Assembly: GCA_903851465.1 (NCBI GenBank)
Contig: CAINOI010000013.1
Span: 1 to 64,000 of the forward strand
Direction of reading: 5' to 3'
Source of the DNA: an uncultured Bacteroidota bacterium
Lineage (GTDB): Bacteria; Bacteroidota; Bacteroidia; Chitinophagales; Chitinophagaceae
DNA: 64,000 nt
A program made the translations under genes and the position numbers. Each line of letters opens with the position of its first letter. Position 1 is the first letter of the stretch. Positions 10,748-19,982 of the stretch are shown here, piece after piece. Below the pieces are notes generated by a model. That model made no database searches. It had not been told where the DNA came from and was given only the letters and a program-made list of their open reading frames with translations.

Positions 10748-10936
10748 TTAAGAAGCTTTTTCGTCCTTCTCTTTAATGCCTTCTTCGATTTCTTTTTTCA
10801 CGTTATTTTTAGCGTCGTTGAATTCACGAATACCTTTACCTAATCCGCGCATGAATTCAGGGATTTTTCTTCCTCCAAACATCACTAAAATAACTATACC
10901 AATAATTAATAATTCTTGAAATCCTAAGTTGCCCAT
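10748..10936 (-). CDS. tatA: Sec-independent translocase TatA/TatE
   Basis: MGNLGFQELLIIGIVILVMFGGRKIPEFMRGLGKGIREF; start set at 10936. Confidence 0.92.
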   Translation of the reverse strand: MGNLGFQELLIIGIVILVMFGGRKIPEFMRGLGKGIREFNDAKNNVKKEIEEGIKEKDEKAS

Positions 10937-10981
10937 AATGTATCGTTTAGAATTATAAAGGTAATGTAAATAGCACAAAAA

Positions 10982-11004
10982 AAGGTCCTCGAATAGAGGA
11001 CCTT
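10982..11004 (-). terminator. Intrinsic terminator downstream of rplS
   Basis: Minus strand AAGGTCCTC-tattc-GAGGACCTT followed by a T run. Confidence 0.85.
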
Positions 11005-11026
11005 GATATAATTTAAGCGATTAGGC

Positions 11027-11377
11027 TTAGAATCTTTTTTCTTTAATACGAGCACTCTTACCGCTTCTTTCGCGTAAGTAGTACAATTTAGCACGGCGTA
11101 CTTTACCAGACTTGTTTAAAACGATACCATCAATGTTTGGAGATAAGAAAGGGAACAAACGCTCCACACCTACACCATCAGAGATTTTACGAACGGTAAA
11201 AGTTGCTGTTGCTCCAGATCCTTGGGTTTTAATCACATCCCCACGGAAACTTTGGATACGCTCTTTACCACCCTCTACAATCTTGTAGTTTACGGTAATA
11301 TTATCACCAGCCTTAAATGCTGGATAAGATTTCTTTGCTGTTAATTGCTCGTGTACGAAGTTTACTGCTACGCTCAT
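11027..11377 (-). CDS. rplS: 50S ribosomal protein L19
   Basis: [29 protein letters not shown]...[22 protein letters not shown]. Confidence 0.97.
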   Translation of the reverse strand: MSVAVNFVHEQLTAKKSYPAFKAGDNITVNYKIVEGGKERIQSFRGDVIKTQGSGATATFTVRKISDGVGVERLFPFLSPNIDGIVLNKSGKVRRAKLYYLRERSGKSARIKEKRF

Positions 11378-11490
11378 AATTCATTTTTTTTGCGGAGGGC
11401 AAAGGTAGGGTTACCCATGCTAATCTCCAAATTATTTGACCCAAATATTAAAATCCATGCTTTTTAGGGCCTGTTCTCCTCTTTATGCGC

Positions 11491-13056
11491 CTATCTAGCA
11501 ATGTTTACAGCTCTCTTTTCACGAATCACCGTGACTTTGATTTGACCCGGATAGGTCATTTCAGTCTGTATTTTTTGAGCAATTTCAAAGCTCAATTGGT
11601 CAGATGATTGGTCTGTAACCTTTTCAGCTTCTACAATCACCCTTAATTCACGTCCAGCTTGGATGGCGTAAGCTTTCTCAACACCTTGATAACCAAGTGC
11701 TAAGTTCTCTAAATCCTTGATACGTTGGATATATTGCTGCATGATTTCGCGTCTAGCACCTGGTCTTGCGCCGCTAATTGCGTCACAAGCCTGGATGATT
11801 GGAGAAATCACATATTGCATTTCCATTTCATCATGGTGCGCACCAATGGCATTCACCACTGCTGGATTTTCACCGTATTTCTCAGCCAATTTAGCCCCTA
11901 ATAATGCGTGACTTAATTCAGTTTCCTCGTCTGGGACTTTACCAATATCGTGTAATAAACCTGCGCGTTTTGCCAATTTAGGATTCAATCCTAATTCAGC
12001 TGCCATGATACCACATAAATTAGCGGTCTCACGTGAGTGCATTAATAAGTTCTGTCCATAAGAAGAACGGAAACGCATCTTACCAATAATACGAATCAAC
12101 TCTTTATGTAAACCATGGATACCTAATTCAATCACAGTACGCTCCCCAATTTCTGCAATTTGCTCTTCTAACTGGCGACGTGTTTTATCGACTACTTCTT
12201 CGATACGTGCTGGGTGAATACGACCATCCGCAACCAATCTTTGTAAACTTAAACGAGCGATCTCTCTTCTTAATGGATCAAACGAAGACAATAAAATTGC
12301 TTCTGGTGTATCATCTACAATCAAGTCAACGCCTGTAGCAGCTTCAATGGCACGAATGTTACGACCTTCTCTACCAATGATCTGACCCTTCATTTCGTCA
12401 GACTCCAAATTGAATACTGTTACCGTATTTTCTATTGCTACTTCCGCAGCAGTTCTTTGAATCGACTGGATGATGATTTTTCTAGCTTCCTTGTTCGCCT
12501 TCTGTTTTGCGTCTTCAATAATGTCTTGCTGTAATGCTAAAGCTTGAGATTGCGCTTCGTTCTTTAAGCTCTCAATCAATTGTTGTTTTGCATCTTCTGC
12601 AGTAAGGTTAGCAATTTTTTCGAGACGACGAATATGTTCTTCTTGGTGTTTCTCTAATTCGCCACGCTTGATATTCACTAAATCAATTTCACGATTTAAT
12701 TTCTCTTTAATCGCTTCGTTGTCGTTGATTTGTTTATCTAATACAACGGCTTTTTGATTGATACTTAACTCGTGTTGTTTAATTCTATTTTCAGCTTCTC
12801 CGATTTTCTTATTCTTCTCTAATAATTCACGATCATGATCGGCCTTCAATTGAACAAACCTTTCTTTTGCTTCTAATTGCTTTTCTTTTTTGATGGTTTC
12901 GGCCCTTAATTCAGCTTCTTTTAAAATATTAGCTGCTTGATTTTCTGCGTCTTCCACCTGCTTTTTGGTATTCTTGGCGAAAGCAAAACGCCCTATCAGT
13001 AAACCTCCTATTCCAGAGGCTCCCCCGATGATCAATAATAATATGGTTTGGTCCAT
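11491..13056 (-). CDS. rny: Ribonuclease Y
   Basis: N-terminal TM plus coiled coil, KH domain [37 protein letters not shown] domain GLLHDIGK. Confidence 0.97.
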   Translation of the reverse strand: MDQTILLLIIGGASGIGGLLIGRFAFAKNTKKQVEDAENQAANILKEAELRAETIKKEKQLEAKERFVQLKADHDRELLEKNKKIGEAENRIKQHELSINQKAVVLDKQINDNEAIKEKLNREIDLVNIKRGELEKHQEEHIRRLEKIANLTAEDAKQQLIESLKNEAQSQALALQQDIIEDAKQKANKEARKIIIQSIQRTAAEVAIENTVTVFNLESDEMKGQIIGREGRNIRAIEAATGVDLIVDDTPEAILLSSFDPLRREIARLSLQRLVADGRIHPARIEEVVDKTRRQLEEQIAEIGERTVIELGIHGLHKELIRIIGKMRFRSSYGQNLLMHSRETANLCGIMAAELGLNPKLAKRAGLLHDIGKVPDEETELSHALLGAKLAEKYGENPAVVNAIGAHHDEMEMQYVISPIIQACDAISGARPGARREIMQQYIQRIKDLENLALGYQGVEKAYAIQAGRELRVIVEAEKVTDQSSDQLSFEIAQKIQTEMTYPGQIKVTVIREKRAVNIAR

Positions 13057-13164
13057 TGTTTAATCTTGTTGTGTTAAAAAAAATCACCCTGCTTCTCCAC
13101 TAAGGTTCGGCTACGAAGATAAACAATTAATGTAAAGATTGGCCCGAATAGGCCCAATAATGTG
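13057..13164 (-). ncRNA. Possible small structured RNA (6S-like candidate) in the zapA-rny gap
   Basis: 108-nt gap with GC-richer hairpin TTGGGCC-tattc-GGGCCAA (one G-G mismatch) and GGAGAAGCAGGGTGA before T8, standing out from AT-rich intergenic DNA; family assignment is a guess. Confidence 0.22.
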
Positions 13165-13488
13165 TTATAAGTTGGTATTTACGAGCACTTTATCTATGGA
13201 TGCAGACATGGTCTCAATTTGGGCCTGTATGGCATCTATTTCATAGAGCTTTTGGCCATTCTGTTGCTGCTCAGTGGTAAACCATAATAAAACCATCGAG
13301 ATATAATCCTGGGTGTCACTGCCTGCATATAGACTCTTGTACTCCACCATCTTTTGATTGATCAAGGCAGCTGTTTTGCGCACAGCCTCCTCGTCCTTAG
13401 GGCTAATTTTAACCCTATAATTCCTATCTGCAATCAAAATATTGACAGGGATTAAATTTTCAGCCGTATCGTTCAAATTGTCAGACAT
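13165..13488 (-). CDS. zapA: Cell division protein ZapA-like
   Basis: VNILIADRNYRVKISPKDEEAVRKTAALINQKMVEYKSLYAGSDTQDYISMVLLWFTTEQ. Confidence 0.83.
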   Translation of the reverse strand: MSDNLNDTAENLIPVNILIADRNYRVKISPKDEEAVRKTAALINQKMVEYKSLYAGSDTQDYISMVLLWFTTEQQQNGQKLYEIDAIQAQIETMSASIDKVLVNTNL

Positions 13489-13491
13489 GGG

Positions 13492-13782
13492 TTAGGGATT
13501 CAAATTTTGAATACAGTGGTCAATTTCTTTGATAAAATCGTCAATTTTCTTGTTCAATGCCGCTTTTTCCAAAGGATCCATTTGTTGTGCAGGACGCATC
13601 TGCGCAGTGATCAAGGCAGCTTGCTCTTTTTTGAGTTCGTTTTCAAGTTGACCAATCACAATTAGCTTCTCCTCCAAAGTCCCCTTTAGTTGATGGTTTT
13701 CTTTCTCCAAGGCAAGTTGTCGCTTGAGTAAAGCTTGCAGTTTTTCTTGGAGGCCTAATAAAGCGGTCTGTAAATCAGACAT
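13492..13782 (-). CDS. Small coiled-coil protein upstream of zapA (ZapB-like candidate)
   Basis: 96 aa, heptad-rich Leu/Glu/Lys/Gln; 3 nt from zapA on the same strand. Confidence 0.7.
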   Translation of the reverse strand: MSDLQTALLGLQEKLQALLKRQLALEKENHQLKGTLEEKLIVIGQLENELKKEQAALITAQMRPAQQMDPLEKAALNKKIDDFIKEIDHCIQNLNP

Positions 13783-13809
13783 GGAACTTTGTTTATGACT
13801 TGAAAGTAA

Positions 13810-16218
13810 TTATTTTCTTATTGCTGCTTGAATATTTTTTTCAAATGCGGCTATTAATTTTTTCATCATCCCGTCAATCTCAGTATCCGTTAAAGTAGCC
13901 GACCCTGCATTGAAGACAAAATTAATCGCGACCGATTTTTTATTCACCCCCAATTTATCGCTTTCAAAAATATCAAATACACGCGTCTCTTTCAAGCCAT
14001 CTAACTGGACAGTTTTGATTGCCTGTTCAATGGCAGCATATGGGACTGACTGGTCTATTACTAAAGCAAGATCTCTTTCGACAGATGGATATTTAGAAAT
14101 CTCTTGGTATTTGACTGTGCTAGATTGAAATGCCTTGAATAAGGTAGCAAGATCAAAATTTAAATACGCAACCGCTTGTTTGATGTCAAATTGAGCTAAT
14201 TTTTTGCCGCCCACTAATTCAATTGTACCAAGGACGGTCTTCCCTGCAATCACTTCGAACTGCCCTTGCCCAATTGGATTCCAATTGATTTTTTTCAACC
14301 CTAATAATTCACAAATAGCCAAGGCAAGTCCTTTTAGAACAAAGAAATCTTGCTCAGCCGCTTTTAGCCTCCAACTATCTTGCACTTGTTTACCTGAAAG
14401 ATAGATGGCTAAAACTTTTTGTTCCTGATATTTTCCTGCAGCCGTCTTGGCATATATTTTGCCCATTTCAAAGAAAGAGATGGACTCGTTTTTTCGATTG
14501 TTATTATAGGCGATGGTCTCTAAGCCTGTTTCCAACATGGTTGGTCGCATTACATCTAAATCTGCGCTTAAGCTATTCAACATTTTAACAGTTGTCTCTA
14601 ACTGTGCTTCGGAATAATATTTGCTATTGGTAATAGAGTTCGTTAAAATTTCTGTGTACCCACGACCTACTAAATAGTTGGCAATTTTATTTTTAAATTG
14701 CTCTTTTGTTTCTAGTAAATCCACCGAAGGACTAATTGTGATCGCCGTTGGAATTTCAATATTATCTAAACCATCTATGCGTAAAATCTCCTCTACTAAA
14801 TCGGCTGCAATGCTTATGTCAGGCTTATTGTAAGGCACTGCTACTTGAATACTTTCAGCATCTTGATGCAATAGTTCAAAACCTAAACTTGTTAAAATTG
14901 CTACAGCTTTATCAGCTGCATATTGCTTACCACTTAATTTTTTTAAATAGGCAAATGTCATAACGACTTTCACTTTCTCTGCAGGACTTGGATACACATC
15001 TACTACCTTGCTACATTTACCACCCGCAATTTCCTGAATCATTGCTGCCGCTTTCTCTAATACTTTAACCGTATTTGCTATATCAACTCCTTTTTCAAAA
15101 CGGGTGGCTGCATCTGTTCTCAAACCGTGGTGCACAGATGTTTTACGAATATGTACATTTTCAAACCATGCACTTTCTAAAAAAATGGAAGTTGTTATTG
15201 GCGTTACTCCACTATGTAACCCGCCAAAAACACCGGCGATACATAAAGGTTTTTCGGTATCACAAATCATTAAATCTTGTGCAGTTAATTTTCTTTCTTT
15301 TTCATCCAATGTGGTGAACAAGCTGTCTTGTGGACATTTTTTCACTACAATCTTTTTCCCTTTTATTGTTGCTGCATCAAAAGCATGCAATGGTTGACCA
15401 GTCGCATGTAAAATGAAATTGGTGATATCTACGATGTTATTGATAGAACGTGCACCAATGGCTTGTAATTTATTTTTTAACCATACAGGAGATGGACCCA
15501 CTTTTACACCTTCAATCAAGATACCACTATACCTTGCACAGGCTTCTGCATTTTCAATCACCACCTCCAATGGAGCAATGGCGGCATCGATGCTTGGCAC
15601 TTGATTCAATGGGCTAATTGGTTCCGCTTTATTGCTATGGTAAGTCAAATAGGCGCATACATCTTTTGCGACACCATAATGACTCATTGCATCCATCCTA
15701 TTTGGTGTTAACCCTATTTCAAAAATCCAATCTTGGTAATCATCATATAATTCTGCAACCGCCGCTCCTACTTGAACTGACGGCTCTAACACCATAATGC
15801 CCGCATGGTCTTCACTTAAACCAATTTCATCTTCTGCGCAAATCATCCCTTCACTTTCTTCTCCTCTAATTTTAGCCAATTTCATAGTGATTGGCTCCCC
15901 AGCTTTTGGATAAATGGTTGTGCCTACTTGGGCCACTACCACTTTTTGTCCTACGGCTACATTGGATGCACCACAAACAATATGCAATGGTCGATCTCCG
16001 CCCACATTCACTTTAGTTAGTTTTAATTTATCTGCATTGGGATGTTGAGCTACTTCAAGCACTTCTCCCACCACTAGGCCTTGTAGTCCACCTTTAAACT
16101 TTTCGAACATTTCTAAGGATTCAACTTCTAAACCTATAGATGTCAATATGGTAGATAAATCTTCTTTGGGAATGGGAGCTGGTAAATATTCACACAGCCA
16201 GCGATAACTAATGGTCAT
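13810..16218 (-). CDS. pheT: Phenylalanine--tRNA ligase beta subunit
   Basis: MTISYRWLCEYLP...; tRNA-binding domain, B3/B4, FDX-ACB C-terminal domain. Confidence 0.97.
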   Translation of the reverse strand: MTISYRWLCEYLPAPIPKEDLSTILTSIGLEVESLEMFEKFKGGLQGLVVGEVLEVAQHPNADKLKLTKVNVGGDRPLHIVCGASNVAVGQKVVVAQVGTTIYPKAGEPITMKLAKIRGEESEGMICAEDEIGLSEDHAGIMVLEPSVQVGAAVAELYDDYQDWIFEIGLTPNRMDAMSHYGVAKDVCAYLTYHSNKAEPISPLNQVPSIDAAIAPLEVVIENAEACARYSGILIEGVKVGPSPVWLKNKLQAIGARSINNIVDITNFILHATGQPLHAFDAATIKGKKIVVKKCPQDSLFTTLDEKERKLTAQDLMICDTEKPLCIAGVFGGLHSGVTPITTSIFLESAWFENVHIRKTSVHHGLRTDAATRFEKGVDIANTVKVLEKAAAMIQEIAGGKCSKVVDVYPSPAEKVKVVMTFAYLKKLSGKQYAADKAVAILTSLGFELLHQDAESIQVAVPYNKPDISIAADLVEEILRIDGLDNIEIPTAITISPSVDLLETKEQFKNKIANYLVGRGYTEILTNSITNSKYYSEAQLETTVKMLNSLSADLDVMRPTMLETGLETIAYNNNRKNESISFFEMGKIYAKTAAGKYQEQKVLAIYLSGKQVQDSWRLKAAEQDFFVLKGLALAICELLGLKKINWNPIGQGQFEVIAGKTVLGTIELVGGKKLAQFDIKQAVAYLNFDLATLFKAFQSSTVKYQEISKYPSVERDLALVIDQSVPYAAIEQAIKTVQLDGLKETRVFDIFESDKLGVNKKSVAINFVFNAGSATLTDTEIDGMMKKLIAAFEKNIQAAIRK

Positions 16219-16262
16219 GATGCTACTTTAAGGTATGCTTCAAAAATACTATTTTATGTTTA

Positions 16263-16306
16263 AATAACCCGTGAATAACCTATGAATAACCCGTGAATAA
16301 CTGTAT
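16263..16306. repeat. 11-bp tandem repeat, about 4 units (AATAACCCGTG / AATAACCTATG / AATAACCCGTG / AATAACTGTAT)
   Basis: Read directly in the pheT-dnaB divergent intergenic region; contains TGAATAA cores. Confidence 0.85.
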
Positions 16307-16418
16307 TTTTAATGTGCAAATCCCCTTAAAACCGGCTGTGAATAAGCCTATTGGATAATTAAATTTCGAGATGCCGAATTTTGAAGGGATTTTCGCAGTA
16401 AGAAAAGCAAGTACCATT

Positions 16419-17990
16419 ATGGCCCTACCAAACCTCAATACAAGATCAACAACGAGAAAAAAAACTAGTTCTGTAGATGTGAGTGCCATGATGTATGGAA
16501 AAATTCCACCTCAAGCAAGAGAACTTGAAGAAGCCATTCTTGGTGGCATTCTATTAGAGAAAAGTGCATTTGATACTGTATCAGAAATATTGAAGCCGGA
16601 ATGTTTTTATGTAGAAGCGCATCAAATGATTTTTCAATCGATGCAGAGCTTACAACAAAAAAACATGCCTATTGATATGTTGACTGTTGTAGAAGAATTA
16701 AAAACGCGTGAGTATTTGGATCAGGTTGGAGGGGCTTATTATATTTCTAAACTAACCAATGTCGTTGTTTCTACTGCAAATATTGATGCACATTCCAAGA
16801 TTGTGTTGCAGAAGTTTATTCAAAGAGAATTGATAAGAATAAGTGGTGAAATTATTAGTAACTCCTACGAAGACAGCACAGATGTTTTTGACTTGTTGGA
16901 TGAGAGCGAAACAAAAATGTTCAACATCACCAATAATTACCTTAAGAAAAACTTTGTTGACATTGGTGAAGCTTTAGCAAAATCAATTACACGTATTGAC
17001 GAATTAAGAACCAAAAAAGAAGAAATTTCTGGTGTGCCGAGTGGATTTAATTCATTAGATCGAATCACTTTTGGATGGCAACCAACGGATTTGATTATCT
17101 TGGCTGCACGACCTTCTGTAGGTAAAACTGCTTTTGCATTGAACCTCGCGCGCAATGCTGCATTGCATCCTACAAAGCCTCAAGGGGTAGGCTTTTTTAG
17201 TTTGGAGATGAGCGCCTCTCAGTTAGTGCAACGTATTTTAAGTGCGGAGAGTGAAATTAAAATGGAGAAAATTTCGAGAGGTAAATTAGAAGATTACGAA
17301 TACCAACAATTACATACCAAGGGCATCAATAGACTAGAGTCTGCCCCAATCTATATTGACGATACTGCTGCTTTAAATATTTTTGAATTTAGAGCAAAAG
17401 CAAGAAGACTCGTTCACAAACACGATGTTAAAATTATCATCATTGACTACTTACAATTAATGAGTGGGTCGGGTGATAGAAATTCAAATAGAGAACAAGA
17501 AATTAGTAATATCTCTCGAAGTTTAAAAGCTTTGGCAAAAGAACTGAATGTGCCTATCATCGCCTTGTCTCAGTTGAGTCGTGCGGTGGAAACCAGAAAA
17601 GAAAGTAAGATGCCGCAATTGAGTGATTTACGTGAATCTGGTGCAATTGAGCAGGATGCGGATATGGTGATGTTTATTTACAGACCAGAGTATTATGAAG
17701 TAATGAGCAATGAGATGGGCGAAAGCACTATGGGTGAAACGCATATCAGGATTGCGAAACACAGAAATGGCTCATTGGATTTAATTAAACTGAGAGCCAG
17801 ATTAGATGTACAGAAATTCGAAGAATGGGATGGAGATACTGGTATACCTGGGCTAAGTAATAATTATAAACCCATCTCTGCAAACCTAGGTGGAGGCGAT
17901 ACTCAAGATGGTGGAAGATTTTTTATTCAAGGAAGTAAAATGAATGGCGGAGAATTTGATGATGATTTAAACGAAGATCAACAATTCTAA
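16419..17990 (+). CDS. dnaB: Replicative DNA helicase
   Basis: ORF opens at 16371; likely start MALPNLNTRS; Walker A AARPSVGKTAFALN, GFFSLEMSASQLVQRI, DLRESGAIEQDADMV. Confidence 0.96.
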   Translation: MALPNLNTRSTTRKKTSSVDVSAMMYGKIPPQARELEEAILGGILLEKSAFDTVSEILKPECFYVEAHQMIFQSMQSLQQKNMPIDMLTVVEELKTREYLDQVGGAYYISKLTNVVVSTANIDAHSKIVLQKFIQRELIRISGEIISNSYEDSTDVFDLLDESETKMFNITNNYLKKNFVDIGEALAKSITRIDELRTKKEEISGVPSGFNSLDRITFGWQPTDLIILAARPSVGKTAFALNLARNAALHPTKPQGVGFFSLEMSASQLVQRILSAESEIKMEKISRGKLEDYEYQQLHTKGINRLESAPIYIDDTAALNIFEFRAKARRLVHKHDVKIIIIDYLQLMSGSGDRNSNREQEISNISRSLKALAKELNVPIIALSQLSRAVETRKESKMPQLSDLRESGAIEQDADMVMFIYRPEYYEVMSNEMGESTMGETHIRIAKHRNGSLDLIKLRARLDVQKFEEWDGDTGIPGLSNNYKPISANLGGGDTQDGGRFFIQGSKMNGGEFDDDLNEDQQF

Positions 17991-17999
17991 ACCGTATCT

Positions 18000-18701
18000 A
18001 TGTCCGTTCCTTATTTTTACGAACCATTGATCGCCACTGGCATGACGAAGTTTACGATGAGCGAAGTTTCTAGCAAACATTGCGTTCAAGTGCTTAGGAT
18101 GGATGTAGGTGAGCAAATTGATATCACAAATGGACATGGCGGATTGTTTCATGCAACCATTCAGGTAGCGCATAAAAAAAATGCAGTTGTGACGATCACA
18201 AAGGCCATTCAAACCGATTGTCCCACACAAAAATTACACTTAGGTATCTCCCTTTTAAAAAATGCAGTGCGTTTGGAATGGCTTTTTGAAAAAGCAACCG
18301 AGATGGGATTGTCTGCTATTACTCCTTTAGTTTGCGAACGTACGATTCACGCTCGTTTTAAAACAGAAAGAATGCAGCAGATCATTCAATCCGCGATGAT
18401 TCAAAGTCAACAAACATGGTTGCCTGTTTTAAATGAACCAATGCCTTTTCAAGAATTTATAACACAATCAACTGCGACTCAAAAACTCATAGCACACTGT
18501 GAGCATCAGCAAAAAACTTCAATCAAATGTATAGAACCAAGTAACGACTTAGTATTGTTAATTGGCCCCGAAGGTGATTTTGCTCCAACAGAAATTGAAG
18601 CTGCTATGGTCAAGGATTTCACGCCCATTGATCTTGGCCCTACCCGACTCAGAACAGAGACTGCCGGTATTTTTGCGCTGAGTGTATTAAAAAATTTCTA
18701 A
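18000..18701 (+). CDS. rsmE: 16S rRNA (uracil-1498-N3)-methyltransferase
   Basis: LLIGPEGDFAPTEIEAA...LGPTRLRTETAGIFALSVLKNF. Confidence 0.94.
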   Translation: MSVPYFYEPLIATGMTKFTMSEVSSKHCVQVLRMDVGEQIDITNGHGGLFHATIQVAHKKNAVVTITKAIQTDCPTQKLHLGISLLKNAVRLEWLFEKATEMGLSAITPLVCERTIHARFKTERMQQIIQSAMIQSQQTWLPVLNEPMPFQEFITQSTATQKLIAHCEHQQKTSIKCIEPSNDLVLLIGPEGDFAPTEIEAAMVKDFTPIDLGPTRLRTETAGIFALSVLKNF

Positions 18702-18710
18702 TTTACAGCT

Positions 18711-19904
18711 ATGAAAGTTATTGAAGTCAATACGGCCCAGTTAGACCATTCCTTTTTGGCCATCAATGCCCATGTGAACAAGGGCAACCCAAACTATATT
18801 CGACCTTTAGACAACGAAGTGCTTGCTACTTTTGATCCAGCAAAGAATAAATTGTTCAAAGAAGGCAAAGCAAAAAGATGGATTGTGCAAGATGAAGCAG
18901 GCAAAACCCTTGGCCGTATTGCTGCATTTCATTATGCTAAATATAAAAATAAAGGCACCGATTTCGCCACAGGTTGTGTTGGTTATTTTGACGCTGTGGA
19001 GGATCAAGAAGTGGCCAACTTATTATTTGATACTGCAAAAGCGTGGTTAATTTCTGAAGGCATGGAAGCCATGGACGGACCAGTTAATTTTGGGGATAGA
19101 GATAAATGGTGGGGCCTTATGGTGGATGGCTTTGAAAGAGAACCTATGTATGGTATGTCTTTCAATCCAACTTACTATGAAACTTTATTTGCTAATTATG
19201 GATTTGAAAATTTCTATAACCAATATTATTATAGAAAACCGTTATCAGCCGAGTTGCCAGATAGATTTAAAGAGCGCTACGAAAAATTTAACGCAAAGCA
19301 AGAATATAGTATCCAACATTTAGACAAGAAAAACTTAGATAAATTTGCCAATGACTTTGTGCATATTTACAATTCGGCATGGGCGCAACACGGAGAAGCA
19401 AAAGAAATCACACACAGTCAAATCATGCAACTTTTTAAAACACTTAGTCCTGTCATGGATGAGCGCATGATTCGATTTGCCTATTACAAGGAAGATCCTA
19501 TTGCTATGTTTATTAATATTCCAGATGTCAATCAATACTTTAAATTTTTTGATGGACAACTAGGATGGAAACAGAAAATACATTTAATGTGGATGAAGTT
19601 GATGAAAACGAATACAAGATTAACCGGATTGGCATTTGGTGTGATACCAAAATTTCAATCCTTAGGCATAGACAGCTATTTGATCTACTCTACTTCTTTA
19701 ATGCTGCATCAACTCAAAATATACGAGGAATATGAAATGGGATGGGCCGCAGATTGGAATCCAAAAATGGTCAATATCTATAAAAGCCTTGGCGCCGACC
19801 CAAGCAGACACATGGTTACTTTTAGGCATATTTTTGACACCCAAAAACACCCATTTGAGCGTCATCCTGTAATGGAATATAAGTCCCCAAGTCAAGACAG
19901 GTAA
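18711..19904 (+). CDS. Conserved GNAT-like protein, function unassigned
   Basis: 397 aa intact ORF; GPVNFGDRDKWWGLMVDGFEREPMYGMSFNPTYYETLFANYGF resembles acetyltransferase-like proteins. Confidence 0.7.
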   Translation: MKVIEVNTAQLDHSFLAINAHVNKGNPNYIRPLDNEVLATFDPAKNKLFKEGKAKRWIVQDEAGKTLGRIAAFHYAKYKNKGTDFATGCVGYFDAVEDQEVANLLFDTAKAWLISEGMEAMDGPVNFGDRDKWWGLMVDGFEREPMYGMSFNPTYYETLFANYGFENFYNQYYYRKPLSAELPDRFKERYEKFNAKQEYSIQHLDKKNLDKFANDFVHIYNSAWAQHGEAKEITHSQIMQLFKTLSPVMDERMIRFAYYKEDPIAMFINIPDVNQYFKFFDGQLGWKQKIHLMWMKLMKTNTRLTGLAFGVIPKFQSLGIDSYLIYSTSLMLHQLKIYEEYEMGWAADWNPKMVNIYKSLGADPSRHMVTFRHIFDTQKHPFERHPVMEYKSPSQDR

Positions 19905-19982
19905 GGATTTCAGAAATAGGGGATAAGATTTGCCCCCTAGCTCAGAAAATTACCTTTTGATGCAGTATATTGCAGTTCAAGT

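Noticed and set aside
19914-19963. TAGGGG...CCCCTA inverted repeat upstream of dnaX
   Set aside because: Short 6-bp stem with no U tract and no clear regulatory context
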